Source: Phenylobacterium sp. J367 (GTDB lineage Bacteria; Pseudomonadota; Alphaproteobacteria; Caulobacterales; Caulobacteraceae). Taken from it: DNA of 64,000 bases. The position numbers and the translations under genes were made by a program. Below are positions 38,510-48,105 of the stretch, piece by piece. The stretch is from assembly GCF_024699985.1 (NCBI RefSeq), contig NZ_JAJONA010000001.1, forward strand, positions 3,602,501 to 3,666,500, in the 5' to 3' direction. Every line of letters begins with the position of its first letter. The stretch's first letter is position 1. A model generated the notes under the pieces. That model did not search any database and had not been told where the DNA came from. It was given only the letters and a program-made list of their open reading frames with translations.

Positions 38510-38531
38510 TATAGGGTAGGGGGGTAGCCTA
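38510..38531. promoter_or_regulatory. RcnR/DmeR-type G-tract operator
   Basis: TATAGGGTAGGGGGGTAGCC immediately precedes the dmeR start. TA-flanked G-tracts are the known recognition pattern of RcnR/DmeR repressors. It likely mediates autoregulation of dmeRF. Confidence 0.65.
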
Positions 38532-38806
38532 TGGCGCATACGACGAACAACAAAGAGCAGCTCTTGGCCCGGGTCCGGCGTATTGCCGGCCAGGTCGCCG
38601 CGATCGAGAGGGCCATCGCTGACGAAGCGGGCTGTTCGACGATCCTGCATCAGGCTGCCGGCGTGCGCGGGGCTGTTAACGGGCTGATGGACGAGCTGAT
38701 TGAGGACCATGTCCGCGAGCACGTGGCCCGGCCCGACCTAACGGATGCGGACCGAGCTTCCGGCGCCGAAGAGCTGATCGCAGTCGTGCGCCGATACGCA
38801 AAATAG
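38531..38806 (+). CDS. dmeR: DmeR/RcnR-type Co/Ni-responsive repressor
   Basis: A 91-residue CsoR-superfamily protein. The Ni/Co ligands of RcnR (His3, Cys35, His60, His64) are all in the same positions here: MAH at residue 3, GC at 35, and EDHVREH at 60 and 64. That distinguishes it from the copper-type CsoR at 15937. It lies 11 bp before the CDF transporter gene and behind a G-tract operator. Confidence 0.9.
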   Translation: MAHTTNNKEQLLARVRRIAGQVAAIERAIADEAGCSTILHQAAGVRGAVNGLMDELIEDHVREHVARPDLTDADRASGAEELIAVVRRYAK

Positions 38807-38817
38807 GAAGAGCCGCC

Positions 38818-40034
38818 TTGAATCTGTCAGCTTCAGACGAGGCCTTGTCCCACGACCACGTCTTCCTCGGCGAACGGCACGATGAAAATGCCCGACGCAC
38901 GCTGTGGGTCGTGGCCCTAACCGCCGTGATGATGGTTGGCGAGATCATCGCCGGCAGTGTCTTCAACTCGATGGCCCTGCTCGCCGACGGATTCCACATG
39001 GCGACCCACGCGGGCGCTCTGGCCGTCGCGGCGGCGGCTTACGCCTACGCTCGCCGTCACGCGCGCAGCCGGCGCTTCAGCTTCGGTACGGGCAAGGTCG
39101 GCGATTTGGCCGGCTTCGCCTCTGCGCTTGTGCTCGCCCTGATCGCGCTCGCGATTGGTGTCGAATCCGTCGTCCGCCTTCTCAACCCGCAGCCCGTGAG
39201 CTTCGGCGAGGCCACGCTCGTGGCCGTAGTGGGGCTCGCCGTAAACGTCGTGAGCGCCCTTCTCCTGTCGGGGGGCACGATCACCATCATGGCCACGCTC
39301 ATGTTCACGAGCATCCCGATGGCGGTGATCACCACGGCCACGCCTCCGATCGAGCGCACGCGCATCACGATAACAATCTCCGCTCCGCCTTCGTGCACGT
39401 CCTTGCCGACGCGCTGACCTCGGTGCTGGCGATCGGGGCGTTGGTCGCCGGGCGATATCTGGGCTGGGTTTGGCTCGACCCTGTGATGGGCATCGTCGGC
39501 GCGGTCGTGATCTCCGTCTGGGCCTGGAACCTGATGCGCGACACAGCCGCCGTGCTGCTCGATACGGCTGATGCTCACCTGGAGGGCGAAGTGCGTCAGG
39601 AGGTTGAAGGGCTCGGGGACGCCAAGATCACGGACCTGCATGTTTGGCGGATCGGGCCTGGCGCCCACGCGGCGATTGTCAGCTTCACGGGCGACGCTTC
39701 AGCCGCCGACGTGCGCCAACGTCTGCGCAGAGTGCATGAGCTGGCGCACGTTACGGTCGAACCCCCGATGAATCCGACAGCACGACAATGTTTGAGGGTG
39801 GGGCTTCACAGGTGCGTCCGAGCTGCGCGCCCAATCGATCCTATCGGACCTGATCAGCGCCCTCGGCAAGGCCAAGGCATCCCTCGTGCAGGGCCAAATC
39901 GAACATCACCTCGAAGACATCGTTTCGCGGCTCAGTCGCATCGCACGACCAACTCGGGCGCCTATCCGGACTCGCGAAATACCTGTGAGCGTCCGACGCT
40001 TAAGTTCGCGCTGAGGAAGCGAACGTCATGTTGA
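38818..40034 (+). CDS. dmeF: DmeF-type cation diffusion facilitator, Co/Ni export (frameshifted)
   Basis: CDF transporter starting with TTG at 38818 (NLSASDEALSHDHVFLGE). The first helices contain NSMALLADGFHMATHAGAL, with HxxxD-type metal residues. A His-rich loop (HDHHHGHAHVHEHP, SDRAHAHHDNN) follows, then SAFVHVLADALTSVLAIGAL and the cytosolic domain ITDLHVWRIGPGAHAAI. A missing G in the run at 39270-39275 breaks the frame right at the His-rich loop. Homology fades after VHELAHVTVE (about 39770), so the end at 40034 is only the frame's stop; an earlier end near 39852 is possible after one more indel. Confidence 0.85.
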
Positions 40035-40290
40035 GCGTTCTAGGAGACCGCACCTATCGGCATCTCTTTTTGGCCCAGGTCATCGCCCTGATCGGCACGG
40101 GCCTAGCGACCGTCGCGCTGGGTCTCCTGTCCTACGATCTTGCGGGCGCGAAATCGACGCCGTGCTCGGCGGGGCCCTGGCGATCAAGATGATCGCCTAT
40201 ATCGGGGTAGGCCCGGTTGTGAACGCCTTCGTCGACCGTCTGCCGCGGCGCGGCTTTCTGGTCTCGATGGACCTCGTCCGGGCCGCCGCG
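40028..40290 (+). pseudogene. MFS transporter, N-terminal fragment
   Basis: The start MLSVLGDRTYRHLFLAQVIA and the following AVLGGALAIKMIAYIGVG, FVDRLPRRGFLVSMDLVRAA are the first two or three helices of a major facilitator protein, with a single-base loss near 40150. At about 40290 the sequence switches to a TonB-dependent receptor. The rest of the transporter is absent. Confidence 0.75.
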
Positions 40291-40845
40291 ACCCGAACTC
40301 GGGTCAGATCACGAGCACCCTTGAGACCAACGCGAACCTCGGCACGCTGAAGACCAGCGGCACCGACTTCCAGGTCGACTGGGTCGTGGCCCTGGCCGAT
40401 GTCGGCGGGCCGCACTGGGGCACGGTGGCGCTCAACGTCATCGGCACCAAGCTGCAGGAGTGGAAGCGGCAGGACCTGCCCGGCGGCGCGTTCACCGACC
40501 GCAAGGGGACGATCTCCAACACCTTCGGCCTGACCCTGCCGGAGTGGAAGTTTTTGTCGACCCTGAGCTGGAACTACGACCCCTTCAGCCTGGGCGTGCG
40601 CTGGCGCTACCAGGGCTCCGTCGAGAACTTCAACAACCGGGAACAGGTCCTCGACGCGGTCAACTACTTCGACCTGAACGGCTCGTGGAAGCTGAACGAG
40701 ACGGTGACGGTCCCGCGGCGGGGTGAACAACCTCACGGACAAGCAACCCCGGGTCTATTCGCCGTCGATCGCGGCGAACACCGACCCTTCCAGCTACGAC
40801 CTGGTCGGCCGTCGCTACTACATCGGCCTCACGGCCCGCTTCTAA
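40291..40845 (+). pseudogene. TonB-dependent receptor, C-terminal fragment A
   Basis: About 184 residues of beta-barrel (TLKTSGTDFQVDWVVALAD, FLSTLSWNYDPFSLGVRWRY, NYFDLNGSWKLNET, GVNNLTDKQPRVYSP) ending in the outer-membrane signature YYIGLTARF. One extra C near 40722 splits the frame. The N-terminal plug is missing. A short ATG frame behind it (40866, MRRSLLTVATGA) is the start of another truncated gene. Confidence 0.8.
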
Positions 40846-40911
40846 GCTCGAAAAGGTTCGAACCGATGAGAAGATCTTTGCTGACCGTGGCCACTGGCGC
40901 GACCCCGACGC

Positions 40912-42103
40912 GCTGACGGTGCTGGGGGTGGCGAACACCAACCAGCAGGATCCGATCTCGGGCTCGGTCAACACCAAGGAAGCCTATCTCGAGCTCTCGG
41001 CGCCGCTGCTGGCGGACATGCCCTTCGCCGAGCGCGTCGAACTGAACGGCGCGGTCCGGTACTCGGACTACAACCTGTTCGGCAACAACATCACCTACAA
41101 GCTGGGCCTGGACTGGACGGTCATCTCCGGCCTGCGCCTGCGGGCCACGTACGGCACCGGCTTCCGTATCCCCAGCGTCCCCGAGCTGTTCGGCGGCGTC
41201 GCCGAAGGCAACCTGACGACCACCGATCCGTGCAGCCGCTACTCCACGAGCGGCGATGCGACGCTGATCGCCAACTGCCAGGCCTCCGGCGTGCCGGCCG
41301 GCTACGTCCAGCTCGGCAACACGGTGCTGACGACGGTGGGCGGCAACCAGAACCTGCAGCCGGAAGAGTCGGAGAACCTGACCCTCGGAGCGGTCTTCCA
41401 GCCGGAGTTCGTGCCGGGCCTGTCGGTGACGGTCGATTACTTCGACATCCAGATCAAGGACGCGATCCGGAACATCCCGGGCTCTACGAAGCTCGCCGTA
41501 TGCTACGCCAGCCCGAACCTTTCGCACCCGTTCTGCGGACCCGAACACTTCACCCGCAGCACGCGGACCGGTGAGGTGAACTTCCTCTCCTCGCAGCCGA
41601 CCAACGCCGGCAAGGAGACGATGAAGGGGGTCGACTTCGGCGTGCGCTACGCCTTCGACGTGGCGCATCTTCGCGCCGACCTCGACTGGAACACGACCTA
41701 CCTCGCCAAGTACGAGGTGATCCCCTTCGTGGGCGCCGACCCGATCATCTTCGACGGCTATATCGGCGGCGGCAACGGCGGCTATCCGCACTGGCGTTCG
41801 AACGCGAGCCTGACGGTGTCGGACGTCAACTGGAACGCCACCTGGTCGGTGCAGTGGATCGGTAAGGCGAAGGACTTCAACGCCTCGCCCGGCGACATCG
41901 GCGACGAGACGCCGAACGTCTTCTACCACAACGTCCAGTTCGCCTACCGCGTGTCGGAGAAGGCCAACATCGCCGTCGGCGTCGACAACCTGTTCGACCG
42001 CGACGCGCCGTTCATCCAGAGCTGGACCGACGCGAACACGGACACCATGACTTACGACCTGCTGGGTCGTAGGGGCTACGTTCGCCTGCAATACACGTTC
42101 TGA
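40912..42103 (+). pseudogene. TonB-dependent receptor, C-terminal fragment B
   Basis: About 397 residues of a different receptor: barrel strands (RVELNGAVRYSDYNLFGNN, RLRATYGTGFRIPSVPELFG, NQNLQPEESENLTLGAVFQP, VTVDYFDIQIKDAIRN) and the C-terminal VGVDNLFDRDAPF and GRRGYVRLQYTF. The plug and TonB box are missing because it is fused to an unrelated gene start at about 40912. It is followed by two PepSY genes, a common partner order for metal or siderophore receptors. Confidence 0.82.
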
Positions 42104-42175
42104 CGGACGTAGGTTCCGGGCGCCGGAGAGAGGCCCCAATGCTCTCCGGCGCCTGCCCTTTTCTAGAGACCCCCG

Positions 42176-42883
42176 ATGCGGCTACCCGCTCTCGCCCGCA
42201 CCACGCACAAGTGGTTCGCCCTGATCCTCGCCATCCAGGCGGTGTTCTGGACCCTCAGCGGCCTCTACATGACGGCCGTCCACATCGACATCATCCACGG
42301 CGACCGGCTCGTGCGCGCCCAGGCCCCACAGCCGATCGCGCTCGCCGGCCTCGTGGAACCGACGCATCTCGCCCACCTCGCGCCCGGACTGAAGGCGGCG
42401 CGGCTTGAGAACCAGCTGGGGCAGCCCGTCTATGTCGTCGACGCGGATGAGGGGAAGGCGCTGTTCGACGCCCGCAGCGGCGAGAAGCTGTCCCCCTTGG
42501 GCGAGGGGGCGGCGCGGGCCCGGGCCAAGGCGCTGTTCGCCGAGGACGGCGACATCGTGAGCGCCGAGCTACTCACCAAGGCTCCGCTGGAGATTCAGAC
42601 CCGACCCGTGCCGATCTGGCGCGTCGAGTTTGAAGGCGCCTGGCGGCCGACATTCTACATCTCGCCCCAGACCGGCGAGCTCGTCTCCCGCCGCCACGAC
42701 CTGTGGCGCACCTTCGACTTCGTCTGGATGTTCCACATCATGGACTACGATGACCGTCAGGACGTGAACAACATCCTCATTCGCATCTTCACCTGGATGG
42801 GCGTCGCCACGGCGGCCACCGGTGGGTGGCTGCTCCTCTACAGCTTCCGCCGCAAGCGGCGGGTCCGAAAGGCCGCGGCATGA
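42176..42883 (+). CDS. PepSY-domain membrane protein 1
   Basis: A 235-residue protein. The N-terminal helix is HKWFALILAIQAVFWTLSG, a PepSY domain is in the periplasmic part (PIWRVEFEGAWRPTFYIS, GELVSRRHDLWRTFDFVWMF), and the C-terminal helix is GVATAATGGWLLLYSFRRK. The motif FHIMDYDDRQD is shared with the next gene. Members of this group are often inner-membrane reductase partners of TonB systems. It overlaps the next gene by 4 bp. Confidence 0.82.
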   Translation: MRLPALARTTHKWFALILAIQAVFWTLSGLYMTAVHIDIIHGDRLVRAQAPQPIALAGLVEPTHLAHLAPGLKAARLENQLGQPVYVVDADEGKALFDARSGEKLSPLGEGAARARAKALFAEDGDIVSAELLTKAPLEIQTRPVPIWRVEFEGAWRPTFYISPQTGELVSRRHDLWRTFDFVWMFHIMDYDDRQDVNNILIRIFTWMGVATAATGGWLLLYSFRRKRRVRKAAA

Positions 42884-43671
42884 CCTGGTCGCCCATGTTC
42901 CTGATCCGCTGGCTGCACAAGTGGTCCGGCCTGGTCCTGGGCCTGCAGTTCCTGCTGTGGGCGCTGAGCGGCGCCGTGATGGCGCTCCTCGATCACCACA
43001 AGGTCTCAGGCGAACATGCGCTCGCCCCGCCCGCTGAGCTGCCGGCTGCCGCTGCGCTGCTGCCGCTGACCGGCGTGGCCGGAGCGGTCGGCGAACCCAT
43101 CACCAAGCTGCGCCTGAAGCCGCTGTACGACAGCTGGGTGTACGAGGTGAGCACGCCCCGCGGCGTCAGGGTCATCAATGCAACGACGGGGCAGCCCGTC
43201 GTCATCGACGCAGCCAAGGCGCGCGAGCTCGCCGTGGCAGGCTTCACCGGATACGAGCCGCCCAAATCTGTAACCTACGTGGCCAAGTCCACGCTGGAGA
43301 CTCGCGACCTTCCGCTGCCTGTCTGGAGGGTGGAGTTCGCCGACAAGGAGCGGCACGCTCTGCTCGTGTCCGCCAGCACCGGCGAGGTGCTGGCCGCGAA
43401 GAACGACACCTGGCGGCTCTGGGACGTGGCCTGGATGCTGCACATCATGGACTACGACGACCGCCAGAGCTTCAACCATCCGCTCATCGTCACGCTCGCG
43501 ACGGGGGCAACCTGGCTGGCGCTCAGCGGCCTGATCCTGCTGTTTCGCAGCTTCCGGCGCTCGGACGTGGCCTGGATCCTGGACCCGCTTGAGGCCTTGG
43601 CGGAGCGCCGGCGGGCCAAGCGGACGGCGCCGCTGCCGCCCGCCGCCAAGGACAGCCGCCCCCGGGCTTGA
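42880..43671 (+). CDS. PepSY-domain membrane protein 2
   Basis: A 263-residue paralog of the previous protein with the same plan: IRWLHKWSGLVLGLQFLLW helix, a PepSY region (LPVWRVEFADKERHALLVSA), LHIMDYDDRQSFNHP and a last helix LALSGLILLFRSFRR. The ATGA overlap indicates a coupled pair, perhaps a heterodimer that reduces substrate taken up by the lost receptor. Confidence 0.82.
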   Translation: MTWSPMFLIRWLHKWSGLVLGLQFLLWALSGAVMALLDHHKVSGEHALAPPAELPAAAALLPLTGVAGAVGEPITKLRLKPLYDSWVYEVSTPRGVRVINATTGQPVVIDAAKARELAVAGFTGYEPPKSVTYVAKSTLETRDLPLPVWRVEFADKERHALLVSASTGEVLAAKNDTWRLWDVAWMLHIMDYDDRQSFNHPLIVTLATGATWLALSGLILLFRSFRRSDVAWILDPLEALAERRRAKRTAPLPPAAKDSRPRA

Positions 43672-43727
43672 TACGTGGCATTGCAAGCGCAAGGCTGCGT
43701 TACGCAGGCGCGGCCGAAAGCGAGTCC

Positions 43728-44461
43728 ATGAGTGCTGCCGCTGCCCTGACGCTTCGCAAGCGGATCCGCTCGGACATATCCGAGCGCATCTTGTCGGGGG
43801 CATGGCCCCCGGGGCACCGCATTCCTTACGAGCACGAACTCATGGTGGAGTACGGCTGTTCACGCATGACGGTGAACAAGGCGCTCGCGCCGCTTGCCGA
43901 GGCCGGGCTCATTGAGCGACGTCGCAAGTTCGGGACGTTCGTGGCGCGGCCCAGGATTCACTCCGCCGTGCTCGACATCCCGGACATCCCGGCCGAGGTG
44001 AGCGGGCGCGGCGAGGCTTACGACTATGAGCTCCTGTCCCGACGCGTTCGACCCGCCACGGCTCGCGAGATGGAGGAGCTCGGCCTCGAGCGTTCGGCCG
44101 AAGTCCTCGTCCTCAAAAGCCTTCACCGGGCCGGCGGGCGGCCCTTCGCGCTGGAGGAGCGGCTGATCAACCTCGAGACAGTGCCGCAGGCCGCCGAAGC
44201 CGACTTCGCCGCCACCGCGCCGGGCAGCTGGCTGCTGAGCCATGTGCCCTGGACGGAGGCCGAGCATCGGATCAGCGCGGCGAACGTGCCGAAGGCGGTG
44301 GCGGCGGCGCTCGGCATCAAGCTGATGACCGCCTGCCTCTTGCTGGAGCGCCGCACCTGGCGAGGCGCGGACCGCATCACCCATGTTCGGCTCATCTTCC
44401 CGGGGAGGCCTACGACCTCGTCGCGCGCTTCGCCCCGAAGAGAGGATCTACCGAGACCTGA
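43728..44461 (+). CDS. HutC-like GntR-family repressor (frameshifted at C-terminus)
   Basis: About 244 residues: wHTH ([50 protein letters not shown]) and a UTRA effector domain ([42 protein letters not shown]). A missing G at 44402-44405 breaks it at [18 protein letters not shown]. Closest by motif to histidine-utilisation repressors, but no hut genes are present, so it looks like an orphan carried by rearrangement. Its tail overlaps the convergent cusA relic by 14 bp. Confidence 0.78.
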
Positions 44462-45524
44462 TCCCGCGCGGCCACGATGCTCCGCGCCGACGCCGCGATG
44501 CAGTACAGCGGCGCCGCTCAGGAATCTCGCGGGGCGCGCGGTGGCGCCGGCGGCGCAACAGGAGGTACCCCGCTGGGATGACAAGCATGGAGAGCAGGGG
44601 AGCCGTCAGCATGCCCCCGATCATCGGCGCCGCGATCCGGCTCATCACCTCCGAGCCGGCGCCATGGCCGATCAGCACAGGCGTGAGCCCCGCCAGGATC
44701 ACCGCCATCGCCATGGCTTTCGGACGTACGCGCAGCAGCGCCCCTTCCCGAATGGCGTCCTCGACGTCACCGGGGCCCGGTTCGGGCCCGCGCTCGGCAA
44801 GGGCGTGCTTCAGGTAGATGAGCATCACGACCCCGAACTCCGCGGCGACCCCGGCGAGGGCGATGAAGCCCACCCCAGTCGCCACCGACTGGTCATAGCC
44901 AAGGAGGTAGAGCGCCCAGAACTCGCCGGTGAGGGCGAAGGGCAAGGTGAGCATTATGAGCGCCGCCTCGTCCAAACGACGGAAGGTGACGTAGAGCAGA
45001 AGGAAGATGATCGCGAGCGTCGCGGGCACGACGAGCTTCAGCCGCTCGGCCGCCCGTTCGAGGTATTCAAACTGCCCCGAGTAGGCGATCGAGACACCCG
45101 ATGGCAGCTGTACGTCCTCGCTGAGCGTCTGGCGAAGGTCGCCGATCACCGAACTTAGGTCGCGGCCCCGGACGTCCACATAGACCCACGTGGAGGGGCG
45201 GGCGTTCTCCGTCTTCACCATCGGTGGGCCGTCTGCGATCGTGATGGCCGCCAGCGTGCCGAGCGTGATCTGTTGGCCCGTGGGCGTCAGGATCGGCAGC
45301 CCTCGCAGCCCCTCAAGGCTGTCGCGCAGCTCACGCGGGTAGCGGAGGCTGATCGGATAGCGCGCCACGCCCTCCACCGTTTCGCCGATGGTCTCACCGC
45401 CGATTGCGCCGGAGACGATTTCCTGGACATCGGCGATGTTCAGGCCGTAGCGGGCAGCCGCGGCGCGGTGGATCTCGTGTCAACATAGCGCCCGCCTGTC
45501 AGCCGCTCGGCGCCGGGCAACTCG
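44448..45524 (-). pseudogene. cusA: cusA C-terminal fragment
   Basis: About 358 residues corresponding to the last third of CusA ([80 protein letters not shown]). It shares extensive sequence with the full gene at 29117-32271. It lacks the N-terminal two thirds and is joined within 3 bp of the second copD stop, so it is a deletion product. A further single-base loss lies near 45478. Confidence 0.85.
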
Positions 45525-45526
45525 GT

Positions 45527-46465
45527 TCACGTCCTCACATGGCCCCCTGGCGGCGCGAGCGTGCCGAACCATGCGACCAGCGCCAGCACACCGAAGCCCA
45601 GCGCGGTTTCGAGGATGACGCTTCGACGCAAGTGGGCGAGGGCCGCACCCTCGCTGTCTTGAGCGCCGAGGCCGCGTCCGAGCGCTGGCGTCAGCTGGAA
45701 GCGGTTTGCCGCCGCAAGCCCGAACATGACCACAAACAGGACCAGCTTGAGCGACAGGAGCCGGCCGTAGGCCGTGGTCCAGAGGCCGTTGAGATGATCG
45801 AGCCCGACCAGGAACCAGCCGTTGATCGCACCGGTGGCGAGGAGCACGGCCACGACAGCTGTGCCGACCCCGGAGAAGCCGTGTAGAGCGCGGTGGAGGG
45901 CCCCCGTCGCTGCTGGAGTTGGGGTGGGCGTACGAAGCAACAGCAGAAAGGCGACGAGCGCGCCGATCCACACCGCCGCAGCCCAGGCGTGGAGGATGTC
46001 AGAGACGAGATGAAGGGACGCGCCGACCCCCTCTGTGGCCGCGCCGTGACCCATCCAGGCCAAGCTTGCTGTTGCGATCGCGCCAAGCGTGGCCGCCACG
46101 ATCCAGGTGGTGCGAGAGGGCTTGAGGACGAGGATCAGCAGCACCGCCAGCCCCGCAGCCGCGGCGCGGATTATGGCCGCCTTGCCGAGATCCATGCCGG
46201 TGGCGACGGCGCTCAGGGTCTCGGTCTTCAACCCTTCGGAAAAGGAGCCACTGAGGATGCTGGCCTGCCCGAGGATCGACAACAGAGCCGTCGCAGCCAG
46301 GAGCGTTCCGGCGCAAGCGAGAAGTCGGCTGGCCCATGGCGCCTCGGCCGCGGATCCATCTCCTCGCCCCGGCAGTGCGTAGACGAAAAAGAGCGATGAT
46401 CCCATCAGGACCATCGCTCCCAGATATTGCGCCAGCCTGAGGACGATGACCGCAGGCTCAAGCAC
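45527..46465 (-). CDS. copD: CopD-family copper resistance membrane protein, copy 2
   Basis: A 312-residue paralog of 36988-37917 with the same blocks (LRLAQYLGAMVLMGSSLFF, LAWMGHGAATEG, HLVSDILHAWAAAVWIGAL, LHRALHGFSGVG). The GTG start at 46465 mirrors copy 1 and lies 2 bp after the copC stop. It is intact. The sequence after its stop is a cusA relic. Confidence 0.92.
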   Translation of the reverse strand: MLEPAVIVLRLAQYLGAMVLMGSSLFFVYALPGRGDGSAAEAPWASRLLACAGTLLAATALLSILGQASILSGSFSEGLKTETLSAVATGMDLGKAAIIRAAAAGLAVLLILVLKPSRTTWIVAATLGAIATASLAWMGHGAATEGVGASLHLVSDILHAWAAAVWIGALVAFLLLLRTPTPTPAATGALHRALHGFSGVGTAVVAVLLATGAINGWFLVGLDHLNGLWTTAYGRLLSLKLVLFVVMFGLAAANRFQLTPALGRGLGAQDSEGAALAHLRRSVILETALGFGVLALVAWFGTLAPPGGHVRT

Positions 46466-46467
46466 GA

Positions 46468-46830
46468 TCAGCCAACCTTGAAGGCGACTTCGCCGGACAT
46501 CTTGTGGCCATCCGCCGTCGCCGCCGTCCAGACAACCTTGTAGGCGCCGGCGCTCAGCGCCGCCGTGGGCGCGCCCGTGAGGCTCTTGCCGTCCTTGGAG
46601 ACGGTGGTCTTCACAGCGACCTTCATTCCACCGTGCTCGGGCATGACCACCTCGAACTTGGAGAAGGCCGGCACCAGCTTCTCGCTGAACGTCAGGGTGA
46701 TGATCTTCGGCGCGGCGACCGTGGCGTTGGCGGCCGGGTTCGACGACACGAGTTTCGCATGGGCGGCGGCTTGCGAGGCCACGAGAAGGGTCGCCGCAGC
46801 GACCGCGACACCGAGGTGATGACGGATCAT
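46468..46830 (-). CDS. copC: CopC periplasmic copper-binding protein, copy 2
   Basis: A 120-residue intact paralog of 37919-38289. It has a signal peptide ending SQAAA, and the mature N-terminal His in HAKLVSSNPAANA. The core is TLTFSEKLVPAFSKFEVVM, the ending VVWTAATADGHKMSGEVAF. The start at 46830 gives the signal peptide; a frame to 46878 is longer. Confidence 0.93.
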   Translation of the reverse strand: MIRHHLGVAVAAATLLVASQAAAHAKLVSSNPAANATVAAPKIITLTFSEKLVPAFSKFEVVMPEHGGMKVAVKTTVSKDGKSLTGAPTAALSAGAYKVVWTAATADGHKMSGEVAFKVG

Positions 46831-46935
46831 GGTGGATATCCCGACTGAAGTATTCAAAGGGATATACGCACCCGGCACATGAACCCCTCATGATCGGGCC
46901 TGCCGCCGGCGGTGGCTTGCCGGCGGCAGGTGGGA

Positions 46936-47608
46936 TCAGCCGCCGAGCTTCGACTGCAGTTCGGCGATCTCTTTCGTCTGCATGTCGATGGTCTTCTGCG
47001 CCATCCGCCGGATCTCAGGGTCCTTCGCGTCCTGCAGGACCCGCTTCGACATGTCGATGCTGCCCTGGTGGTGTTCGATCATCTTACGCGCCCAGGTCTG
47101 GTCCGCGTCGGCGCCGGTCGCCGCCATCATCTTCTGGCTCATGGTCGCTTCCATCTCGGCGAACGGATTGGCTTGGCCGCCCTGCCCGCCGGCGTGCGCC
47201 TGAACCCATTTGTCGAGCTCGGCGCGGTCCTTGGTCTGCATGTCCATGGTCTTCTGGGCCATGTCGTGCATCGCCCCGTTGGGGGGACTGGTTGAGCAGC
47301 GCCCGCGACATGTCGATACCGCCCTGGTGGTGAGCCATCATCTTCATCGCCCAGGTGCTTTCGACGGTGGACCCGACCGCTGCAGCCATCTTCTGCTTCA
47401 TGTCCGACTCGATCGGCATGAAGACCGCCGCGGGCCCGCTGGCCGGGATCGCCGCATTGGCGCTCGCGGGTGAGGCCGCCGACTCTGGCGGGGTCGCGGC
47501 CGGCGCCTCGGTGCTCTCGTTGTTCTTGTTGCACCCGGCGAGACCCAGGATGGCGATCGCTGCGCCCGTCATGAGCCAGGGTGGTGCAAGTCCATTGTTC
47601 GTCAGCAT
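46936..47608 (-). CDS. Double DUF305 lipoprotein (frameshifted)
   Basis: About 224 residues with a lipobox (ILGLAGC) and two tandem DUF305 helical domains: STWAMKMMAHHQGGIDMSRALL then MAQKTMDMQTKDRAELDKW, and QTWARKMIEHHQGSIDMSKRVL then MAQKTIDMQTKEIAELQ. Each has the paired-His HHQG motif. One extra base in the G6 run at 47281-47286 breaks the frame between the two halves. Metal binding in the periplasm or outer membrane is likely; the exact role is unknown. Confidence 0.82.
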
Positions 47609-48105
47609 GGGCGTTCCCTTTGTTCCCGTCGCGGCAACGCCTACAGCGCAGCCAGCGTTCCGGATTTACAAGAGCAGGAACCAAGTACGGCGGCAGACTC
47701 TCCCGTGATGGGAAAGTTATGCGGAGATGTTGCCGCCTCTTCGTCTTTCGATCTTCTGCGACATCGGCCTTTTCTCTACCCGACGGCCCGGTGGACTTAT
47801 CCATCCATCGCGGGCCCGCGACTGCCCAATTCGTTGCGTGAGCGCGAACTCCTCCGTAGTTGCAGCAACCTTGGGCGCTCTCGAAAGCCGTTCTCGGTCG
47901 CGTCCCGCCGGGCGCCTGACCTCCTCGTCTCGGCGTCGGCGATAGTGGAGACGATCTCAGTGACCGCAGCCGGTGGTCTGAGGGGGAAAGCCTTCCCCTG
48001 CGGCTGAGCGGCAAGCCGTCTCCGCCGACCCCTTCGAGCGGGGGCTCCGCCCCCCAGGCTGTGCAAAAACCGATGGCGAGCGGGCGCCGGCCGCGTCGCC
48101 GTCGC
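47609..48105. other. Non-coding stretch between DUF305 gene and merR
   Basis: About 500 bp without a supported gene. The short frames on both strands have no recognisable protein features. The only notable element is a dyad CTCTCCCGTGATGGGAAAG at 47698-47716, similar in layout to the copper promoters' dyad but without a clear TTGACC box. Confidence 0.4.
47698..47716 (-). promoter_or_regulatory. Weak CueR-like dyad upstream of the DUF305 lipoprotein gene
   Basis: On the minus strand CTTTCCCATCACGGGAGAG resembles the CTTCCCATCGTTGGAAG dyad of the copper promoters and lies about 90 bp before the gene at 47608. The -35 box is not obvious, so regulation by the same activator is only possible. Confidence 0.35.

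Noticed and set aside
47705..48007. Short frames between the DUF305 and merR genes
   Set aside because: Ser/Arg-rich, no start signals, mutually overlapping on both strands.
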